Positions 9,697 through 18,275 of a DNA stretch of 64,000 bases are shown here, piece after piece. Under the pieces are notes generated by a model. That model worked only from the letters and a program-made list of their open reading frames with translations. It was not told the origin of the DNA and ran no database searches. Source of the DNA: an uncultured Prolixibacteraceae bacterium (GTDB taxonomy: Bacteria; Bacteroidota; Bacteroidia; Bacteroidales; Prolixibacteraceae); contig CALGIG010000110.1 in the NCBI GenBank assembly GCA_937915865.1, forward strand, positions 1 to 64,000. Reading direction: 5' to 3'. The position numbers and the translations under genes are program-made. Positions within the stretch are counted from its first letter, which is position 1; the number at the start of each line of letters is the position of its first letter.

Positions 9697-12309
9697 ATGA
9701 GAAAATATATAGAAATAATCATTTGCCTTTCGATTTTTATTTCATGTACGAAAAAAGAGACGTTGATCTCCGATTTGCGTTGTGAATATCTGAAGTCGCC
9801 AATTAATATAGACGAACAACATCCTCGTTTTTCCTGGATTTATGAGTCGGGCAATTGTGATGTCAAACAAAAAGCATACAAACTCGATATGGCTACAACT
9901 AAACAAGCTATGGCTGAAGAAAAGTTTTTTTGGACATCGGGCAAAGTCGAAGAAAATAAAAGTAATGCTATTTATATTGGCAGAGAAGAATTAAAGTCTC
10001 ATACTAAATATTATTGGAGAGTTTCTTCGTGGTATGATTCAAATAAGAAGATTGTTTCGGCTATTGATAGTTTTGAAACGGCCAAATTGAATTATTCAGA
10101 CTGGAATGCTCAATGGATAACAGATTCAAACGACAAAGAATTTGGTCCGGCTCCCATGTTTCGGAAAGCGTTTACTATAGATAAAAATATAGTATCTGCA
10201 AAACTGTATATAAGTGCAGCTGCATACTACAAACTTTATCTAAACGGAGAGGTCCCTGACGATATAAAGCTCGATCCAGGTTATACACATTACGATAAAA
10301 GGAATTTGTACACAACGTATGACGTAACAAAATTCCTTAGAAAAGGGGAGAATGTTGTTGCTACGGTACTGGGTAATGGTTTTTATAATGAAATCGCGCC
10401 CGTTGCAACTTGGGATTTTGAGAAAGCCCGGTGGCGTGATCGCACAAAAATGATCGTGGAAATACGCGTGACATATGAAGATGGAACAACATTGCTGGTA
10501 TCCTCTGATGATACATGGAAAACGGCTATTGGTCCGCATGTGTATAATAACATATACAGCGGCGAAACATACGATGCACGTGAAGAAATCCTAGGTTGGA
10601 ATAAACCCGGATTTGATGATACAAATTGGAATAATGCGGTACAGGCAAAAGCCCCATCGCCAAAATTGGTTGCACAAACAACTCAACCGATAAGGGTGAC
10701 CAAAGAATATCCGGCTGTTTCGATGCAATCATTCGGTGATACTGTTTTTGTTTTTGATTTTGGAATAAATCTGACCGGTGTATGCGATCTGAAAATCAAG
10801 GGAAGCAGGGGAACAAAAGTAACCCTTACTCATGGAGAATTATTGAAAGAAAATGGTCACCTCGAAATGAGGAATCTTGATATTTATTATAAACCAATAG
10901 CAGGCGTTGAATTTCAAACCGATACATACATCCTGAAAGGGGTTGGGGAAGAGTCATTTTCGCCGGAATTTACTTACCATGGGTTCCGTTATGTAGAAGT
11001 GAAATCAGACCGTCCAATAACTCTGAAAAAAGAAGACCTGAGAGCGCTTTTTATTCATACCGATCTGGAAAGAGTCGGAAGTTTTACCTGTTCCAATGAG
11101 TTGCTGAATAAAATCTGGAGAGCCAGCAACCAGTCGTACTTGTGCAATTTACATAGTATTCCCACAGATTGTCCTCAAAGAGAAAAGAACGGATGGACTG
11201 CTGATGCCCATGTTGCCATCGACTTAGGCCTGCTAAACTTTGATGGCATAAAATTCTACGAAAAATGGATGAATGATTTTATTGATAATCAGAAGGCTGA
11301 AGGTAATATTTCCGGCATAATTCCAAGTTCGGGTTGGGGATATGATGATTGGATCGGGCCAGTTTGGGATGCTGCTTTATTTATTATCCCTGATGCACTC
11401 GAAAGATATTATGGAGATACAAGAACCATTGAAAAAATGTACCCAACATGTGAAAAATACCTAAATTACCTGAAAAGCAGAGAAGATAAAGATGGAACAG
11501 TTACCTATGGGATAGGCGATTGGGTGTATTATAAAACGCAAACTCCTACAGAGTATACAACAACTTGCTTTTACTATTGGGACAATGTATTGATGGCGCA
11601 TTTTGCAAAAATTATTGGAAATGATAGCCGTCCGTACAATAAAAAGGCGATGGCTTTGCGAGAGTTTATAAACAAAAAATATTTTAATGCGTCAACCTGC
11701 CTGTACGCCAATGGCTCTCAAACCGCCCAGGCAATTGCCCTTGCATTAGAAATTGTTCCCAGAGAATATGAAGCAAAGCTTGCAGAGAATCTTAATAAAG
11801 CCATTGTTGGGAATAATTATCATTTAGATTTTGGTGTATTGGGTAGCAAATACGTTCCAAGAATGCTGTCGAAATACGGATATGCTGAGACCGCTTACAA
11901 AATGGCGACACAGAAAACGGCACCATCGTGGGGAAACTGGATTCAACAAGGGTTCACAACACTCGCCGAAACCTGGGTTTTATCTCCTGAATTTCGCGAT
12001 GCTTCTGTTAATCATGTATTTCTAGGCGATATTAGCGCATGGATGGTGAACACACTGGCCGGGATAAATTACGATAACGAGCGCAGAGGCTTTGAGAAAA
12101 TAATAATAAAACCGGATTATATCGAAGACCTTTCGTGGGTTAAAGGAGAATATAAATCGGTTAAAGGATTGATCAAATCAGAATGGATTAGGCTGGGTGA
12201 CATGATCAAACTTTCTGTAACTATTCCTGCGAACACAACAGCTACTGTTTATACCGACAAAAAAGTTGAGATAGTTGGCGGGTATTATGAATTCACATTT
12301 AAAGAATAG
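9697..12309 (+). CDS. Alpha-L-rhamnosidase, GH78-like
   Basis: Glycoside hydrolase that should release terminal alpha-L-rhamnose by inversion. It has a lipoprotein signal (SIFISCTKKE), so it is probably anchored in a membrane. N-terminal fibronectin-like and sugar-binding domains (YKLDMATTKQAMAE; AYYKLYLNGEVPDDIKLDPG; GNGFYNEIAP) precede the (alpha/alpha)6 barrel. The barrel contains the family block DCPQREKNGWTADAHVA (about residue 491), PVWDAALFIIPDALERYYGD, and WGNWIQQGFTTLAETW (about 745-757), where the Glu is the likely catalytic base. A C-terminal beta domain ends the protein. The 870-residue length is normal. The next gene starts 5 bp later, so the two are translationally close. Confidence 0.9.
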   Translation: MRKYIEIIICLSIFISCTKKETLISDLRCEYLKSPINIDEQHPRFSWIYESGNCDVKQKAYKLDMATTKQAMAEEKFFWTSGKVEENKSNAIYIGREELKSHTKYYWRVSSWYDSNKKIVSAIDSFETAKLNYSDWNAQWITDSNDKEFGPAPMFRKAFTIDKNIVSAKLYISAAAYYKLYLNGEVPDDIKLDPGYTHYDKRNLYTTYDVTKFLRKGENVVATVLGNGFYNEIAPVATWDFEKARWRDRTKMIVEIRVTYEDGTTLLVSSDDTWKTAIGPHVYNNIYSGETYDAREEILGWNKPGFDDTNWNNAVQAKAPSPKLVAQTTQPIRVTKEYPAVSMQSFGDTVFVFDFGINLTGVCDLKIKGSRGTKVTLTHGELLKENGHLEMRNLDIYYKPIAGVEFQTDTYILKGVGEESFSPEFTYHGFRYVEVKSDRPITLKKEDLRALFIHTDLERVGSFTCSNELLNKIWRASNQSYLCNLHSIPTDCPQREKNGWTADAHVAIDLGLLNFDGIKFYEKWMNDFIDNQKAEGNISGIIPSSGWGYDDWIGPVWDAALFIIPDALERYYGDTRTIEKMYPTCEKYLNYLKSREDKDGTVTYGIGDWVYYKTQTPTEYTTTCFYYWDNVLMAHFAKIIGNDSRPYNKKAMALREFINKKYFNASTCLYANGSQTAQAIALALEIVPREYEAKLAENLNKAIVGNNYHLDFGVLGSKYVPRMLSKYGYAETAYKMATQKTAPSWGNWIQQGFTTLAETWVLSPEFRDASVNHVFLGDISAWMVNTLAGINYDNERRGFEKIIIKPDYIEDLSWVKGEYKSVKGLIKSEWIRLGDMIKLSVTIPANTTATVYTDKKVEIVGGYYEFTFKE

Positions 12310-12314
12310 GTTAG

Positions 12315-14717
12315 ATGAGTAATTATATTATATTGATTGGGGCGATTTTCCTGCTCGGATTGTTCCCGAGTGAAAATATTGCTTCTAATATTTCATTAAA
12401 TGGGAGTTGGACTCTGGAATTTTTTCCTCAACCTACAATTCCGGTAACTAGTCCGAAAGGCTTGGCGAATTTAAATGCACAGCAGATAGAAGCTACTGTT
12501 CCGGGAAATGTTGAACTAGATATGTTAAAAGCGGGGATAATAGCAGATCCTATGGTTGGAAACAATGTATATTCTTTACGTAAATACGAAGGATACCAGT
12601 GGTGTTATACTAAGAAGTTTAAATCTCCGCAAGTTAATAGTGATGAACAGGTAAAGCTGTTTTTAGGAGGTATCGATTGTTTAGCCGAAATATGGCTGAA
12701 CGGGAAGCATCTGGGTTCCGTTAGTAATATGTTGATAGAATATACTTTCGATGTGACGAATCTGCTGCTAAAGGGCTCAGAAAATACTTTGCAGGTAATT
12801 ATTCGTTCAGCAGTAATGGAAGCCCAGAAATACTTACTGGGTACTTTTAGTGTAGGGAATTTTGCCGCGAACGAATCTACTTATATTCGCAAAGCTCCAC
12901 ACATGTACGGTTGGGATATAATGCCGCGTTTAGTTAGTGCCGGGTTATGGCGCGATGTGGAACTAAGAGTAATTAACAATGCACACATTGTTAACACTCA
13001 CTGGATGACTTCAAAAATTAATCTGGAGAATAAAACTGCACAGCTTTTTGTCGATGTGCAAATGGCAATTCCATTCGAAAAACTAGATAAAACAAATGCG
13101 AAGATTACACTAAAACGTGAAGGTAAAATAGTACATGAGGGCAATGTATTAATAACCTCGCATGCCTTCCGCTACATAATCGATTTGAATAATGTGGATT
13201 TTTGGTGGCCACGAGGATATGGTGAGCCAGCCTTGTATGATGCTGAAGTCAAATTGGTATCAGAAACAGGTAATGTCCTTTCAACAAGCACGTGTAGGAT
13301 TGGCGTACGTACGGTGCAGTTGGATATAACGGAAATAAATGATTTGCCGGATAACCCAGGACGTTTCTGCTTTGTAGTGAATGGCGAACATGTATTTATA
13401 AGGGGTACCAATTGGGTGCCTCTCGACGCCCTGCATAGTAGAGATGCTTCGTTGCTTGATAATGCGATACAAATGGTGGTTGATGCCAACTGTAATATGA
13501 TAAGATGTTGGGGTGGGAATGTGTATGAAGACCATCGCTTTTTCGATATATGTGATGAAAATGGAATAATGGTATGGCAGGATTTTGCCATGGGATGTAC
13601 ATTTTATCCTCAAAGGGATGATTTTGAGAAAGCAATAGAGCAAGAGGCTATAGCTGTAGTCATGAAGCTTCGTAATCATCCGTCTCTGGCACTTTGGTCG
13701 GGAAATAATGAAAACGATATTGCTTTACGTTGGTCTCTTGTCAACTTTAATATCAACCCCAACAAGGATATTATTAGCAGAAAAGTATTGCCCCAGGTTA
13801 TTTATGAAATGGATCCTACCAGAGCTTTTTTACCGAGTTCTCCATATTGTAGTCAGGCTGTATATGAAAGAGGCAGCCACGAAGACTTACTTCCGGAAAA
13901 TCATTTATGGGGACCAAGAGGATATTATAAAGATAATTTTTATACGCAGGCTAAAGCTCGTTTTGTGAGTGAAATTGGTTATCATGGCTGCCCGAACAGA
14001 GCTAGTTTGGAGAAAATGTTTACCAAAGAATCAGTAAATCCTTGGATCAATGGTCAGGTTGGACAATGGAATGATGAGTGGATGACAAAAGCTGTAAGAA
14101 TTTATCCAAATACACCTAAGCAGGGAGGCCGTAATGATTTGATGATAAATCAGATAAAAACATTGTTTGGAGCAGTTCCTAATGATTTGGACGACTTTAT
14201 TATGGCCTCCCAATTTGTTCAGGCAGAAGCTATGAAATATTTTGTTGAAATGTTTAGAGGTGGTAAGCCTGAACGATCAGGTATTATATGGTGGAATATA
14301 CGCGATGGCTGGCCGATACTCTCTGATGCAGTTACGGATTATTACAATTCAAAAAAGCTGGCTTATTATTTCCTGAAAAATGTACAAGAGAATGTATGCG
14401 TGTTTATAAATGATGTAAAAGACGGGAAACATCCTTTAGTTGCCGTTAACGATACCCGACAACCATACAAAGGTAACGTTGAAATTACAGAGGTGGCTTC
14501 AGGAAATAGTATTTTCAAAGGCGACTTTTGGGTTAATGCCAACGGAAGAACCTTGATTACTACTTTGCCTGAAATGCAAGGCCAAGGTATTATGCTTATC
14601 AGGTATATCGTAAATGGAAAAGAATATTTCAATCATTATTTATATGGGCAACCACCATTCAAACTCGATGAATATCGAACGTTGCTGAAGAAGACAAATA
14701 TTTATGCCATTAAATAA
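12315..14717 (+). CDS. GH2 hydrolase, beta-mannosidase-like
   Basis: Exported family GH2 enzyme. Order: signal peptide; N-terminal sugar-binding domain (LNGSWTLEFFPQP; ATVPGNVELDMLKAG; WYTKKF-type strand); immunoglobulin-like domain (VDFWWPRGYGEPALYDAEV); TIM barrel with FIRGTNWVPLDALHSR, NMIRCWGGNVYEDHRFFD and GIMVWQDFAMGC. The acid/base Glu is in LWSGNNEND and the nucleophile Glu in RFVSEIGYHGCPN. RCWGGNVYE and the WQDF block are typical of the beta-mannosidase branch rather than beta-galactosidase. Other equatorial sugars cannot be excluded. At 800 residues it is slightly shorter than many beta-mannosidases. Confidence 0.88.
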   Translation: MSNYIILIGAIFLLGLFPSENIASNISLNGSWTLEFFPQPTIPVTSPKGLANLNAQQIEATVPGNVELDMLKAGIIADPMVGNNVYSLRKYEGYQWCYTKKFKSPQVNSDEQVKLFLGGIDCLAEIWLNGKHLGSVSNMLIEYTFDVTNLLLKGSENTLQVIIRSAVMEAQKYLLGTFSVGNFAANESTYIRKAPHMYGWDIMPRLVSAGLWRDVELRVINNAHIVNTHWMTSKINLENKTAQLFVDVQMAIPFEKLDKTNAKITLKREGKIVHEGNVLITSHAFRYIIDLNNVDFWWPRGYGEPALYDAEVKLVSETGNVLSTSTCRIGVRTVQLDITEINDLPDNPGRFCFVVNGEHVFIRGTNWVPLDALHSRDASLLDNAIQMVVDANCNMIRCWGGNVYEDHRFFDICDENGIMVWQDFAMGCTFYPQRDDFEKAIEQEAIAVVMKLRNHPSLALWSGNNENDIALRWSLVNFNINPNKDIISRKVLPQVIYEMDPTRAFLPSSPYCSQAVYERGSHEDLLPENHLWGPRGYYKDNFYTQAKARFVSEIGYHGCPNRASLEKMFTKESVNPWINGQVGQWNDEWMTKAVRIYPNTPKQGGRNDLMINQIKTLFGAVPNDLDDFIMASQFVQAEAMKYFVEMFRGGKPERSGIIWWNIRDGWPILSDAVTDYYNSKKLAYYFLKNVQENVCVFINDVKDGKHPLVAVNDTRQPYKGNVEITEVASGNSIFKGDFWVNANGRTLITTLPEMQGQGIMLIRYIVNGKEYFNHYLYGQPPFKLDEYRTLLKKTNIYAIK

Positions 14718-14814
14718 GTGAATATGAAGGAATTTTGTTCATGGGTTGATATTAGAGACGCTATAATGTTTAAAAATTATTATATGCAAAATATGATTTA
14801 TAAAATCTGAATAT

Positions 14815-16377
14815 ATGACAATAAGATTTTTTGGTAAAATAATTATCCCGATTACTATTCTTTTTTGTTTTGTTTCTTGTGATAATGATGAGTTAACTAA
14901 TAATTCTCAGATTTACAAGGAGGTAACCATAGGCGCTAGTACCGGAGTAAAATTAGACGGTATCGGTGTTGAATTTGATCCGCATTTTTTCTCGCAAAAT
15001 CTGACTCGTAACGATGGTTCAAAAACTTCCGATTGGGAGATTGTTGTCAGGAGGGTGAAGGCAATGCAGATTCATCAATTCCGGGTCATGATGCAACCTC
15101 ACTGGTGGGAGCCTGTGAATGATGATAATGATCCGGATAATGCAGATTACAGCAGATTCACTTTCAATTCGGAAGAAATGAAGTCGGTATATAAAGTGCT
15201 GGATCTTGCGCAGGAAAACAATATCAAAGTTACTATGGTTGTATGGGGATGTCCAATCAGTATGGATTTGATCTCAGGTGATTATTATCATCAAAAACAT
15301 TTTTTATGCGATGATCGTCCAAATCCCAATTGGGTATGTGGTACAGATAAGTACGAAGAATTCGCCGAAAATTTTTCAACCTTAATCAAATATCTGATAA
15401 TAAACAAAGGTTATACCTGCTTGAAGGCTATTACTCCTTTTAATGAACCAGATGCAAAGACTGCAGGGTATGGACAAACAATGTGGCAGGGTGATCCCTC
15501 AATGAAAGACCAGTATGCACCAATGGTTAAAATCCTGGATGCGAAATTCAGAAAAGATGGTATCAGAAACAAAGTGCAATTTAATCTTTCCGACAACACG
15601 GATGGGGCGCTTGATTATCTCAATTCATGTGCTAAGGATCTAACTGCGGAAGCAGATTTCTTTAATTCTCATACATACAAATTCGGTTATAATACACCAA
15701 ACTCGGCGATATTTAATTGGGAAAGTCAGAATGTGGCTTTTGCCAAAGCCGCTGGAAAGAATCATTTTGTCGGAGAATTTGGGTCGAATGAAACTGTAGG
15801 TTCTAGTCGTCAGAAAGATATAGATTATTATAAACGAGGAATTCTTATGACTCGTATCGTGCTAAATTGTCTTCATGCCGGAGCATCGGGTATTAGCTAC
15901 TGGAGTTTGATCGACCAGTATTACGGTCGAAATGAATCATATTCCCAAATGCAGCAATTAGGATTGTGGAAATACGTTAAAAGAGCATATTCTTCTGATG
16001 CTTCAGTTTACAGTAAAATCAAAGAAGATTATGAAGTACGACCTCAATACTATGCCTATTCCTTGCTTACTCGTTATATCAAGCCCGGTTCAGATATTTA
16101 TCCTATAGATTTGGGAGAGGCATTTGCTATAGGTTCTGCATTCAAAGATAAAGACGGAAAATGGACCTACGTTTTTGCAAATGCAACCGAAAACAGGAAA
16201 ATGCTGGCAATCAACAATCCGAGCGTTAGTGGTAGTTTTGATATCTATGAGTACGAGGAAAAATCATTACCCGAAGGCGACAAATTAATTGATCCAGAGG
16301 GAACAAAGGCAATTTTGTCGGGAAAACTTGAAGTAAATGTCAACCCAAACACTGTATTATTGTGCAGGCAAAAATAA
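14815..16377 (+). CDS. Clan GH-A glycoside hydrolase lipoprotein (copy 1)
   Basis: Secreted (beta/alpha)8 hydrolase of a clan GH-A family that I cannot name; GH5, GH30 and GH39 are the nearest in pattern. The lipoprotein signal ends FCFVSC. The acid/base is Glu211 in TPFNEPD and the nucleophile is Glu321 in VGEFGSNE, the two strand-4 and strand-7 glutamates of the clan, which implies a retaining mechanism. Other blocks: GVEFDPHFFSQNLTRNDGS, MVVWGCPISMDL, LHAGASGISYWSLIDQYY. A C-terminal beta domain (about 430-520) follows the barrel. The next gene is a close paralog in the same order, so this looks like a tandem duplication. Confidence 0.8.
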   Translation: MTIRFFGKIIIPITILFCFVSCDNDELTNNSQIYKEVTIGASTGVKLDGIGVEFDPHFFSQNLTRNDGSKTSDWEIVVRRVKAMQIHQFRVMMQPHWWEPVNDDNDPDNADYSRFTFNSEEMKSVYKVLDLAQENNIKVTMVVWGCPISMDLISGDYYHQKHFLCDDRPNPNWVCGTDKYEEFAENFSTLIKYLIINKGYTCLKAITPFNEPDAKTAGYGQTMWQGDPSMKDQYAPMVKILDAKFRKDGIRNKVQFNLSDNTDGALDYLNSCAKDLTAEADFFNSHTYKFGYNTPNSAIFNWESQNVAFAKAAGKNHFVGEFGSNETVGSSRQKDIDYYKRGILMTRIVLNCLHAGASGISYWSLIDQYYGRNESYSQMQQLGLWKYVKRAYSSDASVYSKIKEDYEVRPQYYAYSLLTRYIKPGSDIYPIDLGEAFAIGSAFKDKDGKWTYVFANATENRKMLAINNPSVSGSFDIYEYEEKSLPEGDKLIDPEGTKAILSGKLEVNVNPNTVLLCRQK

Positions 16378-16523
16378 AAAATGGAGTAACCCAAACGAAT
16401 AAGGAAAGTGCACAAAGAATTTATTTCTCTCGTGCTGCCCGCCGCTTTTTTTTATAGTTGTTACAAGCCAAAGAAGTACTGAATAAACGCATTTTATGAT
16501 TTATAAACTAAAACCATAAACCT

Positions 16524-18032
16524 ATGATGAATAAGACAATCTTTTATTTTGTTAATCTATTACTGTTGACTGTAATCCTTTCATGCAAAGTAAAAAAAGA
16601 ATACAAAGATGTTTTTCTCGGAAATCCGACCGGGACAAAACTGGAGGCACTTGGCGTTGAATTTGATCCGCATTTTTTTTCTCAAAATCTGACACGCAAT
16701 GACGGTTCTAAAGAACCTGACTGGCAACTTGTAGTTGATAGAGTAAAAGCCATGAGGCTGAAGAAATTTCGGATAATGGTATTACCCCAATGGTACGAAC
16801 CGGTTAACGATAATAATAATCCTCACAGTACTGATCTAAAAAAGTTCACATTCGAGTCACCAGAGATGCAATCCTTGTATAAAGTACTTGATTTGGCTCA
16901 AGAACAGAATATCGATGTTTGTATCGTTGTATGGGGATGTCCGGTTCAAGTGTCACTGTTGGATAAAAAATATTCGCAGCTAAAAACCTGTTTTATGGCC
17001 AATCAGGAGAAGAAAAATGTATGGATAACTGCTCCGGTAAATTACGACGAGTGGGCCGAAAATTTCTCAACTTTGATAAAGTATCTCATCGAAGACCGAA
17101 AGTATACATGTGTAAGAGACATTACCCCAATGAATGAGCCCGATGGCGGGCCTCTACTCACCGCCCCAGAATATATTAAAATGGCTAAGATATTGGATGC
17201 CAGATTTAAAGAAGCTGGCATAAGAGGAAAGGTGAGATTTAACCTTTCGGATAATACCGATGTACGAACATTTTATCTGAAAGACTGTGCCGAAAATCTA
17301 TCTGAAGTCGCAGACATTTTTAACTCACATACTTATATTTTCGGCTATGATACGCCAAACGATTCTATTTTTAATTGGGAAAAGAAGAATGTGGATATAG
17401 CGGCTAGGGCTGGTAAAAAGCATTTGGTTGGCGAATTTGGTTCAAACCAGTGTGTTGGGGCTACACGTCAAAAAGATATTGATCTATATAACAGAGGTGT
17501 TTTGATGACTCGTTTGGTACTAAACTTTTTAAATGCCGGAGCCGCAGGCGTTAGTTATTGGAGCCTCATTGACCAATATTATAATAAGGATGCAGATTAT
17601 ATCCAAATGCAGCAGCTTGGGCTTTGGAAATACGTAAAGGGAGCCTATAAAACAGATTCAACTTATAATCGAATAAAAAAGGATTATGAAGTGCGACCTC
17701 AATATTATTCATATTCTTTGTTGACACGATTTGTCAAACCGGGCTCAGAAATCTATCCGATAAACCTGAACGATAATTTTTCCGTTGGTTCTGCATTTAA
17801 GGACAATAGCGGTAAATGGACATATATTTTTGCCAATGCAATGGGTTCTTTAAAATCCATAGCAGTAAATAATCCGATAGGTGAAGGAAGTTTTGATATC
17901 TATAGATATGAAGGAAATGCACTCCCAACAGATGATAAGATGATTATGTCACAAGAGCATATAGCTGTGGATAACAATAAGATTATCATTGATTTAAAAC
18001 CGAACTCTGTGGTTCTGTGCCAACAGAAATAG
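16524..18032 (+). CDS. Clan GH-A glycoside hydrolase lipoprotein (copy 2)
   Basis: Paralog of the preceding gene over its full length. It shares GVEFDPHFFSQNLTRNDGS, ENFSTLIKYLI, NLSDNTD, VGEFGSN and YWSLIDQYY. The acid/base is Glu205 (TPMNEPDGG) and the nucleophile Glu304. The lipobox is VILSC. Differences lie in active-site loops: copy 1 has PHWWEPVND, HQKHFLCDDRPNP and an extra stretch with GYGQTMWQGDPSMKD, while copy 2 has PQWYEPVND and LKTCFMANQEKKN. The two probably split the work on one backbone, for example internal against terminal units (inference). Two ATG codons lie together at the start. Confidence 0.8.
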   Translation: MMNKTIFYFVNLLLLTVILSCKVKKEYKDVFLGNPTGTKLEALGVEFDPHFFSQNLTRNDGSKEPDWQLVVDRVKAMRLKKFRIMVLPQWYEPVNDNNNPHSTDLKKFTFESPEMQSLYKVLDLAQEQNIDVCIVVWGCPVQVSLLDKKYSQLKTCFMANQEKKNVWITAPVNYDEWAENFSTLIKYLIEDRKYTCVRDITPMNEPDGGPLLTAPEYIKMAKILDARFKEAGIRGKVRFNLSDNTDVRTFYLKDCAENLSEVADIFNSHTYIFGYDTPNDSIFNWEKKNVDIAARAGKKHLVGEFGSNQCVGATRQKDIDLYNRGVLMTRLVLNFLNAGAAGVSYWSLIDQYYNKDADYIQMQQLGLWKYVKGAYKTDSTYNRIKKDYEVRPQYYSYSLLTRFVKPGSEIYPINLNDNFSVGSAFKDNSGKWTYIFANAMGSLKSIAVNNPIGEGSFDIYRYEGNALPTDDKMIMSQEHIAVDNNKIIIDLKPNSVVLCQQK

Positions 18033-18069
18033 AAATTCATTTTCTCTAAATGGATCCCAGATAATATAA

Positions 18070-18222
18070 ATGAAATTTTCAGCACTTTTGTTAATGTGTG
18101 TTTCTGGGTGGCCTATTTTGACTCCTGTTCTTGGCATCATATCAGATACTTTCGGAACCCAGGTTGTAGCGATAGGTGTTATTGCTTTTGTTTGGTTATA
18201 TATGATATGGATGATAATGTGA
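18070..18222 (+). CDS. Small membrane peptide, 50 residues
   Basis: An ATG at 18070 opens a 50-codon frame ending in TGA at 18220-18222, filling the gap between the GH-A and GH36 genes. The product is almost wholly hydrophobic with two likely membrane segments (MKFSALLLMCVSGWPIL and VVAIGVIAFVWLYMIWMIM) around a short loop with GIISDTFGTQ. The gap would otherwise be unusually long for this operon. I do not recognise the family. It could be a real small membrane protein of the locus or the remnant of a transporter. No clear ribosome binding site is visible. Confidence 0.45.
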   Translation: MKFSALLLMCVSGWPILTPVLGIISDTFGTQVVAIGVIAFVWLYMIWMIM

Positions 18223-18275
18223 GTTAAGAGAGTTGAAGTATAATTGTTTTAAAATCAAAGAAATAAACAGGATAT

